Source of the DNA: Flavobacterium sp.
Lineage (GTDB): Bacteria; Bacteroidota; Bacteroidia; Flavobacteriales; Flavobacteriaceae
Length of the DNA: 64,000 nucleotides
Assembly (NCBI GenBank): GCA_025351785.1
Contig: JANXVF010000118.1
Location: 1 to 64,000 of the forward strand
Direction of reading: 5' to 3'
The stretch's first letter is position 1. Each line of letters opens with the position of its first letter. Below, piece by piece: positions 46,897 to 55,719 of the stretch. The notes under the pieces are model-generated. The model had not been told where the DNA came from, did not search any database, and saw nothing but the letters and a program-made list of their open reading frames with translations. The translations under genes and the position numbers were made by a program.

Positions 46897-47817
46897 ATGA
46901 ATGAAATAAAAATATTCTGCCCAGCAACAATTGCCAATCTCAACTGTGGCTTTGATGTTATGGGTTTATGTTTAGAAGGTATTGGTGATGAAATGATTAT
47001 CAGAAAATCATCAGAAAAAGGCATAAAAATAACTAGAATTATCGGAGCCGATTTACCTCTAGAAACCGAAAAAAATGTCGCTGGAGTGGCAGGTTTGTCT
47101 TTACTTAAAGATTTGGATATAAATTTCGGATTTGAAATAGAAATTCAAAAAAAAATAAAAGCAGGAAGTGGCATCGGAAGTTCTTCTGCAAGTGCAGCTG
47201 GAGCCGTTTTCGGAATTAATGAATTATTAGGAAAACCATTCACTAAAAATCAATTAGTTAATTTTGCAATGAAAGGTGAAGTCGTTGCAAGCGGGTGTGA
47301 ACATGCAGATAATGTTGCGCCTTGCATTTTGGGAGGATTTACGTTAGTGAGAGGTTATAATCCGTTAGATATTATTCGAATTGAATCACCGACCAAACTT
47401 TATGCTGTAGTTTTACATCCTCATATCGAGGTCAAAACGGCCGATGCGCGTGAAATTTTATCTCCAAATGTGACCTTAAAAAATGCTATTATTCAAACAG
47501 GAAATCTCGGAGGCTTAATTGCTGGTTTATATACTTCAAATTACGAGTTAATTGGTCGTTCGTTACAAGATGTGATTATTGAACCTCTACGTAAACATTT
47601 AATTCCTAATTTTGATATTGTAAAAAAGGTTGCTTTACAAAATGGTGCTTTAGGAGCTGGAATTTCTGGTGCCGGACCCAGTATTTTTGCTTTGTGCAAA
47701 GGAAAATCTATTTGCAGAAAAGTTGCTAAAGCTATGAGCGAAAGTTACTTAAATACAGAAATTAGCTTTGACGTACACATTTCAAAAATAAATCCAAACG
47801 GAGTTTCAATAATTTAA
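46897..47817 (+). CDS. thrB: Homoserine kinase
   Basis: A 306-residue GHMP kinase that phosphorylates homoserine. The ATP-binding motif is KAGSGIGSSSASAAGAVFG; the N-terminal CPATIANLNCGFDVMGLCL and the C-terminal GAGISGAGPSIFALC are family hallmarks. I start at the ATG at 46897 because the one at 46891 lies inside a REP-like repeat. It follows thrA after 126 bases and is followed after 10 bases by a DUF2237 gene. Confidence 0.93.
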   Translation: MNEIKIFCPATIANLNCGFDVMGLCLEGIGDEMIIRKSSEKGIKITRIIGADLPLETEKNVAGVAGLSLLKDLDINFGFEIEIQKKIKAGSGIGSSSASAAGAVFGINELLGKPFTKNQLVNFAMKGEVVASGCEHADNVAPCILGGFTLVRGYNPLDIIRIESPTKLYAVVLHPHIEVKTADAREILSPNVTLKNAIIQTGNLGGLIAGLYTSNYELIGRSLQDVIIEPLRKHLIPNFDIVKKVALQNGALGAGISGAGPSIFALCKGKSICRKVAKAMSESYLNTEISFDVHISKINPNGVSII

Positions 47818-47827
47818 AATCTAAAAT

Positions 47828-48322
47828 ATGCATAAAATAAAATTAATTTTTTTGTTATTTACGAGTCTAATTCTTGGTCAAACAAACCAAAAAGCCAAAC
47901 AAAATTGTTTGATTAGCAAAGAAAACGATGTTAAACTAATTAATAAAAATAAAATAGAAATGACCGATAAGAATATTTTTGGTGATGATTTAAAAATTGC
48001 AGGTACGGCTCCTATGACTGGTTTTTATAGAAATGGATTTTGTTCAACTGGGATAGATGATACTGGAATTCATGTGGTTGCAGCTGTCATGACCGATAAA
48101 TTTTTAAACTTTTCAAAATCAAAAGGAAATGATTTAATAACCCCAAATTTAAATTATGGATTTCCAGGTTTGAAGTCTGGCGATGTGTGGTGTTTGTGTG
48201 CAAATAGATGGAAAGATGCTTTGAAAGCTGGAGTTGCACCACCAGTTATTTTAGAGGCTACAAACCAAAAATCTTTAGAAACAATATCGTTGGAAGATTT
48301 AAAGTCAAATGCTGTAAAATAA
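47828..48322 (+). CDS. DUF2237 protein with N-terminal signal-like segment
   Basis: A 164-residue protein. Residues of about 47-160 form a complete DUF2237 domain: NIFGDDLKIAGTAPMTGFYR, the DDTGIHVVAAVMTDKFLNFS segment, YGFPGLKSGDVWCLCANRW and KDALKAGVAPPVILEATN. The family has no known function and is usually a cytosolic protein of about 120 residues. Here a hydrophobic start, MHKIKLIFLLFTSLILGQTN, and a 25-residue spacer precede it, which look like a signal peptide. It sits inside the threonine operon between thrB (10 bases) and thrC (26 bases), so a link to this pathway is possible but unproven. Confidence 0.8.
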   Translation: MHKIKLIFLLFTSLILGQTNQKAKQNCLISKENDVKLINKNKIEMTDKNIFGDDLKIAGTAPMTGFYRNGFCSTGIDDTGIHVVAAVMTDKFLNFSKSKGNDLITPNLNYGFPGLKSGDVWCLCANRWKDALKAGVAPPVILEATNQKSLETISLEDLKSNAVK

Positions 48323-48348
48323 ATTATAATAAATTGTAAATCAATAAA

Positions 48349-49638
48349 ATGAAGTATTTTAGTCTAAATAATAAAAATCACTTTGTATCATTTCAGCAAG
48401 CAGTTATACAAGGACTTGCTCCCGACAATAGCTTATATTTTCCTGAAAAATTGACAAAATTACCTAAAGATTTTTTTGATACTATCGAAAATTTATCAAA
48501 TCACGAAATAGGTTTTGAGGTTATTAAACAATTTGTAGGTGATGAAATTCCTGAAAATGAATTGAATAAAATTTTAAAAGAAACCTTATTTTTTGATTTT
48601 CCTTTAATTAAAGTTGAAGAAGATATCTTTTCTTTAGAACTATTTCATGGACCAACAATGGCATTTAAGGATGTTGGTGCTCGATTTATGTCTAGATGTT
48701 TAGCTTATTTTAATAGAAACAATGATGTAAAAAATACAGTTTTGGTTGCAACTTCTGGCGATACCGGTGGTGCTGTTGCAAGTGGATTTTTAGGCGTAAA
48801 AGGTATTGATATTGTGATTTTATATCCTTCGGGAAAAGTAAGTGATATTCAAGAGCGACAGTTAACAACGCTGGGAAACAATATTACTGCTCTCGAAGTG
48901 GATGGTGTTTTTGATGATTGTCAAGATATTGTAAAAAAAGCTTTTCTAGATCAAGATTTAAAGCATAAAAATTTGACTTCTGCAAATTCAATAAACATAG
49001 CTCGTTGGTTACCACAAATGTTTTATTTTTTCTTTGCTTATAAAGCTTTAAAAAAATTTAATAAACCATTGATAATTTCCTGTCCAAGTGGGAATTTTGG
49101 AAATATTTGTGCCGGAATTATTGCAAAAAAAATTGGCTTACCTATTTCCCATTTTGTAGCATCTACAAATTCTAACGATACAGTTCCACGTTTTTTAGTA
49201 GACGGGAAATACCAATCAAAACCATCTATTGCTACAATTTCTAACGCTATGGATGTTGGAAACCCGAGTAATTTTATTCGCATTCAAGAATTATATAATA
49301 ATGATTTATCAGAATTTGAAAAAGATTTTTCTTCATACTCATTTTCTGATGAAGAAACGCTTTTTGAAATGCAAAATATTTATGTAAATACAGGATATAT
49401 TTCTGAGCCACACGGAGCGATTGGGTATTTAGGATTAAAAAAAGAGATGCCAAATCATGCCGAATGTATTGGAGTTTTTTTAGAAACAGCGCATCCAATA
49501 AAGTTTTTGGATGTTGTACAACCCGCTTTAAAAATTACTTTAGATATTCCTAAACAAATAGAAAGTGTTTTAGGTAAACAAAAAAAGAGCATTAAAATTT
49601 CTAATTATGAGGATTTCAAATTATTTTTATTAAAGTAA
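48349..49638 (+). CDS. thrC: Threonine synthase
   Basis: A 429-residue PLP enzyme that converts O-phosphohomoserine to threonine. The cofactor lysine is in FHGPTMAFKDVGARFMSR. VATSGDTGGAVASGFLGVKG is the phosphate-binding region, and the N-terminal YFSLNNKNHFVSFQQAVIQG segment is typical of the shorter bacterial subfamily. It is the last gene of the operon and completes the aspartate-to-threonine route together with thrA and thrB. Confidence 0.95.
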   Translation: MKYFSLNNKNHFVSFQQAVIQGLAPDNSLYFPEKLTKLPKDFFDTIENLSNHEIGFEVIKQFVGDEIPENELNKILKETLFFDFPLIKVEEDIFSLELFHGPTMAFKDVGARFMSRCLAYFNRNNDVKNTVLVATSGDTGGAVASGFLGVKGIDIVILYPSGKVSDIQERQLTTLGNNITALEVDGVFDDCQDIVKKAFLDQDLKHKNLTSANSINIARWLPQMFYFFFAYKALKKFNKPLIISCPSGNFGNICAGIIAKKIGLPISHFVASTNSNDTVPRFLVDGKYQSKPSIATISNAMDVGNPSNFIRIQELYNNDLSEFEKDFSSYSFSDEETLFEMQNIYVNTGYISEPHGAIGYLGLKKEMPNHAECIGVFLETAHPIKFLDVVQPALKITLDIPKQIESVLGKQKKSIKISNYEDFKLFLLK

Positions 49639-49711
49639 AATTTAATAATACTATCCTATAATTATATAACTTATTTAGAAATTAAAAATTGAATTTTGCC
49701 AAAAAAATTAT

Positions 49712-50557
49712 ATGAAAAATTCAATTTTAGTTGTAGCCTGTTTTTTAAGTGTTCTTATTTTATCTTGCAATCAATTTCAAAGCAAAAAAGAAAAAAAAGT
49801 AATTGTTAGAATTGCGCCTAAAAAACTTTCTTACACTCTTGAAAACACTAAAGATTGGCTTCAAAAAAATAAGTCTGATAGTATCAAGCTTGGAGTTGTA
49901 TTTGCATCAAATAGAGTTGATAAAACCACAGTTTCTCAGTTAGATTCAATAGTTGTGCCTTCCGATTTTAGTGGCGATATTGTATATTATCTTCCATTTC
50001 CATTGCAGATAAATGTGTTGCAAGAAGTTGATAAAATTATTTTGTTTTCATATTCAACCCAAACTTTTGGAGCTTATGAAAATGGAAATTTAGTTTATGC
50101 TGGTCCTACAAGTATGGGAAGAGCAAAAGATTTAACTCCAACTGGATTATTTTTTACCAATTGGAAAGCTGAAAAAACAACTAGTACTTTTAATGATGAA
50201 TGGGACCTGAGATGGAATTTTAATATTGAAAATAAACTTGGAGTTGGCTTTCATGAATATAAATTACCTGGTTATCCTGCATCACACTCTTGTTTAAGAT
50301 TGTTAGAAAAAGATGCAAAATTTTTATACACTTGGGCAGATCAGTGGATTGTTAAGGATAAAGTAACTGTTATTTCACAAGGAACTCCAGTTGTGGTTTT
50401 TGGCTCTTATAATTTTAATGTAGCGAAACCATGGCTACAACTAGTAACTGATCCAAAAGCATTGCAATTTTCTGAAAATGATATCGAAAGTCAAATTAAA
50501 CCCTATTTAACTAAAATTTTAAATGCTCAAAAGACTAGATTAAATCAATCTAACTAA
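49712..50557 (+). CDS. L,D-transpeptidase, lipoprotein
   Basis: A 281-residue lipoprotein with lipobox LILSCN (Cys19). Residues of about 105-215 form a YkuD domain: VDKIILFSYSTQTFGAYENG, then PTSMGRAKDLTPTGLFFTN, the histidine in GVGFHEYKLPGYPA and the catalytic Cys194 in SHSCLRLLEKD. Such enzymes make 3-3 cross-links in peptidoglycan or attach proteins to it. The lipid anchor places it in the periplasm. It appears to be a single gene. Confidence 0.88.
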   Translation: MKNSILVVACFLSVLILSCNQFQSKKEKKVIVRIAPKKLSYTLENTKDWLQKNKSDSIKLGVVFASNRVDKTTVSQLDSIVVPSDFSGDIVYYLPFPLQINVLQEVDKIILFSYSTQTFGAYENGNLVYAGPTSMGRAKDLTPTGLFFTNWKAEKTTSTFNDEWDLRWNFNIENKLGVGFHEYKLPGYPASHSCLRLLEKDAKFLYTWADQWIVKDKVTVISQGTPVVVFGSYNFNVAKPWLQLVTDPKALQFSENDIESQIKPYLTKILNAQKTRLNQSN

Positions 50558-50619
50558 CTTGATTTTCTTCAAATTTGTTTTCATACAAAAAATAAATTTC
50601 AACAATGATTTTAAAGTTA

Positions 50620-50627
50620 TAAATTTG
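50620..50627 (+). promoter_or_regulatory. -7 box before the LOG family gene
   Basis: TAAATTTG, 37 bases before the ATG at 50664. No well-placed TTG is seen at -33. Confidence 0.45.
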
Positions 50628-50663
50628 ACAAGCAAAAAAATGAAAATTTAAAATAAGAGATAT

Positions 50664-51389
50664 ATGAAATTTGAAGAATTTAAGAATGAAGATGATTTAA
50701 TTCAAGATAAATTAAAACAGAAAACTTGGAATGAAATTCGGTCTAACGATTCGTGGGCAATATTCAAAATAATGTCAGAATTTGTAAACGGATATGAAAC
50801 TATGGCACGAATTGGCCCCTGTGTTTCCATTTTTGGATCTGCACGAACAAAGCCTGACACAAAATATTACTTACTTGCCGAGAAAATTGCCTATAAAATT
50901 AGCAAAGCTGGATATGGAGTAATAACTGGTGGAGGTCCGGGAATTATGGAAGCTGGAAATAAAGGTGCACATCTTGGCGAAGGTACTTCTGTAGGATTAA
51001 ATATAGAATTGCCGTTCGAACAACATTACAATCCGTATATTGATAAAGATAAAAATTTGAATTTTGATTACTTTTTTGTCCGTAAAGTCATGTTTATAAA
51101 GTATTCGCAAGGTTTTGTTGTGATGCCTGGCGGGTTTGGAACTTTAGACGAAATGTTTGAAGCAATAACACTAATTCAAACAAAAAAAATTGGTAAATTT
51201 CCAATTATACTGGTAGGTTCTCAATATTGGTCTGGACTTATGGATTGGATAAAAAATGTTATGATTGCTGAGGAGCACAATGCTAATATTGAAGATTTAA
51301 ATTTAATAAAAATTGTAGATACCGAGGATGAAGTTGTAGAGGAGTTAGATCGATTCTATAAAAAATATAATTTGAGTCCAAATTTTTAA
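50664..51389 (+). CDS. LOG family protein (TIGR00730 type)
   Basis: A 241-residue Rossmann-fold protein. The hallmark motifs are VITGGGPGIMEAGNKGA and MPGGFGTLDEMFEAITLIQT (PGGxGTxxE). The family includes cytokinin-activating phosphoribohydrolases that split nucleoside 5'-monophosphates; older annotations call it a lysine decarboxylase. The bacterial housekeeping role is unclear and may be nucleotide salvage. It has its own -7 box and terminator. Confidence 0.88.
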   Translation: MKFEEFKNEDDLIQDKLKQKTWNEIRSNDSWAIFKIMSEFVNGYETMARIGPCVSIFGSARTKPDTKYYLLAEKIAYKISKAGYGVITGGGPGIMEAGNKGAHLGEGTSVGLNIELPFEQHYNPYIDKDKNLNFDYFFVRKVMFIKYSQGFVVMPGGFGTLDEMFEAITLIQTKKIGKFPIILVGSQYWSGLMDWIKNVMIAEEHNANIEDLNLIKIVDTEDEVVEELDRFYKKYNLSPNF

Positions 51390-51411
51390 GGTAAAACTAA
51401 TAAAAATACAC

Positions 51412-51453
51412 ATCCAAATTCCAAAAGTTAATTTTGAGAATTTGGATTTTTTA
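51412..51453 (+). terminator. Intrinsic terminator after the LOG family gene
   Basis: ATCCAAATTC (51412-51421) pairs with GAATTTGGAT (51438-51447); CAAAA and TTTTG inside extend the stem past a one-base bulge. A T tract follows. Confidence 0.85.
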
Positions 51454-51517
51454 TTTAAAACTATTTCATCACTATTAATCGTAAGTAACTATATTAGCGA
51501 CTTAAAAATTTGTTACA

Positions 51518-54334
51518 TTGAAATTTGAGATTAAAATTTTATTTTTTGTAATCGTTTTGTTTTTAACTAGACAAACTCAAGCACAACACTATTCAAAATT
51601 GGGAGTAGTTGCCTCAGCCGAATATAAAAATTTAGTTGTAAAACAAGAATTAACTTTTTATAATCAATCAAATGATACGTTAAGTACTATAATTTTAAAT
51701 GATTGGAATAACGCATATTCTGATAAAAATTCTCCTTTAGGAAAACGATTTTCAGATGAATTTGTGCGTAGTTTTCATCTCTCGACAGAAAAAGAAAGAG
51801 GTAGTACAACAGATTTAATTATATCAGATCAATCGAGCACTTTAGTTTCTTGGCATAGAGTTCTAAATCAACCAGATTTGGTCGAAGTGCAACTAAAGGA
51901 TAAAATTTTACCGAATCAAAAAATACTTTTAAATTTAAGTTACACCCTAAAAATTCCTAGCGAAAAGTTTACAGGTTATGGTTATAATTTTAAGGGAGAA
52001 ATGAGTTTGAAAAACTGGTTTTTGACTCCTGTCAGATATGAAAATCACCAGTTTGTAAAATACAGTAATTTGAATATTGACGATGCTGTAAATGCTATTT
52101 CAACAGTAGATTTGCAACTTACTGTTCCTGAAAATTTTAGTGCCATTTCAGATTTAATTCAAATCAATAAAGAGGCTTCAACCTATACATACCATAGTAC
52201 TGAAGTGCTTACAAATTCATTGTATATTCAGTCAAAACCTAAGTTTTCTATTTTTAGAAATGAAAATTTAGAGGTGGTTACCAATCTTCAAGATGCTAAA
52301 TTAGACGATATTCAAAAGGCTATAATTGTAGATAAAATTGTAAATTATGTATCAGAAAACATAGGAAAATATCCAAAAACAAAAATCGTAATTTCGCAAC
52401 AAGATTATGACGAAAATCCTTTTTATGGTTTAAATCAGTTGCCGTCATTTATTAGTCCTTTTACAAATGAGTATCTTTTTGAAATGAAGTTTTTGAAAAC
52501 CTTTTTAAATAATTATTTAAAAACTACAATGCAAGTCGATTCACGAAAAGACAATTGGATTTTTGATGCCATACAGATACATTTTATGATGAAATATGTC
52601 GACGAATTTTTTCCAAATTATAAAATGATGGGAAGTATAGCCAAATTAAAATTACTGAAAGGATTTCATCTAATTTCTCTTGACTTTAATGAGCAGTACA
52701 GCTATTTTTATATGCTTATGGCACGAAAAAACTTAGATCAATCATTAGGAAATCCTAAATCTGAATTGATAAAGTTTAACGAAAAAATTGCCTCCAAATA
52801 TAGAGCAGGTTTAAGTTTTAGATATCTAGATTCCTATTTGGGCAATTCTATCCTTCAAAAAACAATAACCGATTTTATATTATTTTCTAATACTAACTCC
52901 ACCGATGTATCTAAATTTGAAGCATTATTAAAAGAAAATACTACCACAAATGTTGATTGGTTTTTTAAAACAATAATTAACTCGAGAGATTTAATTGATT
53001 ATAAATTTGATGTGGTTTCTAAACATGATGATACGGTATCTTTCAGTATCAAAAATAAAACGCAAGCAAACGTCCCGATTCCTGTTTATGGATTGAAACA
53101 TAAAAATATAGTTTTTAAACAATGGATTGATGCCGTAAAACCCGATTCTGTTTATACTTTTAAACGATATGACGCTGATAAAATTGTTATAAATTATAAT
53201 AATGAAGTTCCCGAATATAATTTGCGAAACAATTGGAAATCGTTAAAATCATTTAATTTATTAAATAAACCATTAAAATTTAACTTTCTTAAAGATTTAG
53301 AAGATCCTAAATACAATCAGATTTTATATGTGCCTACCTTAGAGTACAATTTATATGACGGCTTTATTGGCGGTATGCGTTTTCACAATCGAACTATTCT
53401 AGATAAGCCTTTTAATATTGATGTTACTCCTTCTTATTCTACAAAATCGCAATCTTTTTCGGGTCGTTTTTCTACTTTTATAAATCAATACAATCGGGAG
53501 GGAAAATTATACAATATCAGGTATGGTTTGAGTGGCGAATATTTTCATTATGCACCCGATGCTTTTTATAAAAAATTCACGCCCTATGTTTCTTTTCGTT
53601 TTCGTGAAAATGATTATCGGGATAATAAAAAACAATTCATATCACTTCGAGGTGTGACTGTAAACAGAGAGCACAGCCAGTTTGTAAAAAATACGTTCGA
53701 AGGCTCCTATTCGGTATTTGATGCGCGTTTTTCGAGTATAAAAACAGAAATAACAAAACATTTTGCTTATTCTACTGATTTGCAAATTTCTAAAGATTTT
53801 GGAAAAGCAAGTATCGACGTTGGTTTTAGAAGATTGTATGATAATAACCGTCAGGTAAATTTACGTTTTTATGCAGGAACTTTTTTATACAATGCCACAA
53901 CTACTTCCTATTTTAATTTTTCGTTAGACCGTCCAACAGATTATTTATTTGATTATAATTATCTGGGACGATCAGAAGATAGTGGCATTTTTAGTCAAGA
54001 ATATATTCAGGCAGAAGGAGGATTTAAATCTAAAATTCCAAATCAATTTGCCGATCAATGGATTACAACTACAAATGGAAGTGTTAATATTTGGAATTGG
54101 ATAGAAGTTTATGGCGATTTAGGCTTGATGAAAAATAAACTTCAAAAAGCCCGATTTGTGTATGACTCAGGAATACGGTTAAACCTTGTAACCGATTATT
54201 TTGAATTGTATTTCCCTGTATATTCAAACAACGGTTGGGAAATTTCACAACCCAAATATGCCGAACGAATCCGTTTTATTGTTGCTTTTAACCCCAGTAC
54301 TTTGATCAATTTGTTTACGCGTAAGTGGTTTTAA
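51518..54334 (+). CDS. Large M1-peptidase-like envelope protein lacking the zinc motif
   Basis: A 938-residue protein starting at a TTG (51518). That start gives a good signal peptide ending TRQTQAQH, and no ATG is available until far into the gene. Residues of about 25-600 follow the M1 gluzincin layout, with YGLNQLPSFISPFTN where the exopeptidase region ends. The expected HEXXH helix reads FEMKFLKTFLNNYL, and no HEXXH occurs anywhere. NWIFDAIQIHFMMKYVDEFF occupies the place of the second zinc helix. Residues of about 610-938 look like an outer-membrane beta-barrel and end in phenylalanine. It is probably a non-catalytic or altered enzyme fused to a barrel. A terminator follows. Confidence 0.75.
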   Translation: MKFEIKILFFVIVLFLTRQTQAQHYSKLGVVASAEYKNLVVKQELTFYNQSNDTLSTIILNDWNNAYSDKNSPLGKRFSDEFVRSFHLSTEKERGSTTDLIISDQSSTLVSWHRVLNQPDLVEVQLKDKILPNQKILLNLSYTLKIPSEKFTGYGYNFKGEMSLKNWFLTPVRYENHQFVKYSNLNIDDAVNAISTVDLQLTVPENFSAISDLIQINKEASTYTYHSTEVLTNSLYIQSKPKFSIFRNENLEVVTNLQDAKLDDIQKAIIVDKIVNYVSENIGKYPKTKIVISQQDYDENPFYGLNQLPSFISPFTNEYLFEMKFLKTFLNNYLKTTMQVDSRKDNWIFDAIQIHFMMKYVDEFFPNYKMMGSIAKLKLLKGFHLISLDFNEQYSYFYMLMARKNLDQSLGNPKSELIKFNEKIASKYRAGLSFRYLDSYLGNSILQKTITDFILFSNTNSTDVSKFEALLKENTTTNVDWFFKTIINSRDLIDYKFDVVSKHDDTVSFSIKNKTQANVPIPVYGLKHKNIVFKQWIDAVKPDSVYTFKRYDADKIVINYNNEVPEYNLRNNWKSLKSFNLLNKPLKFNFLKDLEDPKYNQILYVPTLEYNLYDGFIGGMRFHNRTILDKPFNIDVTPSYSTKSQSFSGRFSTFINQYNREGKLYNIRYGLSGEYFHYAPDAFYKKFTPYVSFRFRENDYRDNKKQFISLRGVTVNREHSQFVKNTFEGSYSVFDARFSSIKTEITKHFAYSTDLQISKDFGKASIDVGFRRLYDNNRQVNLRFYAGTFLYNATTTSYFNFSLDRPTDYLFDYNYLGRSEDSGIFSQEYIQAEGGFKSKIPNQFADQWITTTNGSVNIWNWIEVYGDLGLMKNKLQKARFVYDSGIRLNLVTDYFELYFPVYSNNGWEISQPKYAERIRFIVAFNPSTLINLFTRKWF

Positions 54335-54343
54335 AATAAAACA

Positions 54344-54368
54344 CTCAAACTGGAGGTTTGAGCGTTTT
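54344..54368 (+). terminator. Intrinsic terminator after the M1-like gene
   Basis: CTCAAAC (54344-54350) pairs with GTTTGAG (54356-54362), loop of 5, then a T tract. It marks the left border of the accessory block. Confidence 0.8.
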
Positions 54369-54543
54369 TGATTTATAATTTAGTATTGTTGAATTATTTT
54401 TTTCTCGTTAATTTAAACTCGCCTTTATATTTTTCAGAATAAACAACTTCAGTTACTTAAACATTTATTTCGTTTTCACAATAAATTGTTTATGTTATTT
54501 ATGTTTTGAGATCTTTAAAAACTTACTTTCATTCTATCACTTT

Positions 54544-54765
54544 TTAGTTTTTTTTCTTTTGGAAATTACCAATTTTAAAAAACATATTCAATATTCCCAA
54601 TATCAATCCTGTTCCAATTGCAATTACTAAAGATTTGAATAATAATTTTGTTATTGCATGATTAATTGAAAAATCAACATCAAATAATCCGTAAACTAAG
54701 ATTCCTACGAAAAGACCTGTAGAAATAGATAAAAATGTCACTTTAAAGTAGAGAAATCTATTCAT
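54544..54765 (-). CDS. Small membrane protein of unknown function
   Basis: A 73-residue protein with two membrane segments (FLSISTGLFVGILVYGLF and SLVIAIGTGLILGILNMFF) and a basic tail FKIGNFQKKKN. I do not recognise the family. It follows the degraded right end of palindrome copy A on the minus strand, so it may be the next cassette in that direction. The 14-base sequence AAAACTTACTTTCA flanks it as a direct repeat (54518-54531 and 54898-54911). Confidence 0.5.
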   Translation of the reverse strand: MNRFLYFKVTFLSISTGLFVGILVYGLFDVDFSINHAITKLLFKSLVIAIGTGLILGILNMFFKIGNFQKKKN

Positions 54766-54818
54766 TTTCTTTTGGTTTAATGGTGAGTTAATTTTTTCGT
54801 TCGGAAAAAAAATTGACC

Positions 54819-54954
54819 GCTCCCGTCTCTCAGGCTTTGCGATATCAAGAATGATGCAGCACCGAGTTTCACAAATATAAATAAATTATTGATTTATAAA
54901 ACTTACTTTCAGATTAATCCCTAGCCTAGAATATCGCAAAACCGCTGTTGGTGG
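54819..54954 (-). repeat. attC-like palindrome, copy A
   Basis: On the minus strand it starts CCACCAACAGCGGTTTTGCG and ends GAGAGACGGGAGC. GGTTTTGCGATAT near the start pairs with ATATCGCAAAGCC near the end. The right box reads CGGGAGC where the other copies have CGTTrGC, so the exchange site is lost. It lies 28 bases after the TlpA-like stop. The middle (about 54850-54930) is not shared with the other copies. Confidence 0.65.
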
Positions 54955-54982
54955 TAGATTTAATATTTAAGTTACAAAATTA

Positions 54983-55642
54983 TTATAATGATTTTTTTAA
55001 TGTTTCAATAACTTCTTTTTCGTTATCCGTGATTAATCCACCATAAACTTTTAAAATTTCGCCTTTTTTATCAAGTATTAAGCTCATTGGTATGGCATTT
55101 ATTTTTAATGCGTCAAGTTGGATTCTTGAATCTGTAATCTGTTCAAAATCAAATTTATGTTTTTTAAGAAAATTTTCAACTTTTGAAGTATCATCAAAAG
55201 TTATCGCAACAAAATTCACAGAATTTTTAAACTGTTTTTTTATTCTATTCAAATCGGGAAATTCCTTAACGCAAGGTCCACAACTAGTAGCCCAAAAATT
55301 AATTAATGTAAATTTACCATCTAGATAATTTTCATTATAATTCAACCCTTCTTTGTTTTTGAACTTTTGAATTTCAAATTTTGTACCTATCTTTTTTTTA
55401 TGCTTTTCAAATGGATCTAAAAAAGTTAATTTAACATCCTTTATTATCGAATCATTTCGTCTAATAATATTTTCAACATCTACTTTTATGTTACCTGTTT
55501 CTACCATATCAGTTTTCTGTTTGTTAAAAATATCTTCGCTTAAAATTTTTCCATCAGGCATTTTATAATAATTAGTTTGAGCCATTAATGGTTTTGAAAT
55601 AATGAAAAGTATTATAAACAGAATTGATTTTATTTCAGTCAT
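54983..55642 (-). CDS. TlpA-like thioredoxin-fold protein, secreted
   Basis: A 219-residue protein with a signal peptide (FIILFIISKPLMAQ) and a C-terminal thioredoxin domain of about 130 residues. The active site CGPC is in FTLINFWATSCGPCVKEF; NAIPMSLILDKKGEI contains the conserved cis-proline. The family (TlpA/ResA) reduces or oxidises disulfides in the periplasm. It is the cargo of one cassette-like unit: GTTGGTGGC lies 52 bases before its start and CCACCAAC after its stop. Confidence 0.85.
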   Translation of the reverse strand: MTEIKSILFIILFIISKPLMAQTNYYKMPDGKILSEDIFNKQKTDMVETGNIKVDVENIIRRNDSIIKDVKLTFLDPFEKHKKKIGTKFEIQKFKNKEGLNYNENYLDGKFTLINFWATSCGPCVKEFPDLNRIKKQFKNSVNFVAITFDDTSKVENFLKKHKFDFEQITDSRIQLDALKINAIPMSLILDKKGEILKVYGGLITDNEKEVIETLKKSL

Positions 55643-55719
55643 AATTATTTTTAATTTAATTTTAGTTAATAAGGTTGTTTTTGAGAAAAACTAGCCACCA
55701 ACCTACATATATAATTCAA

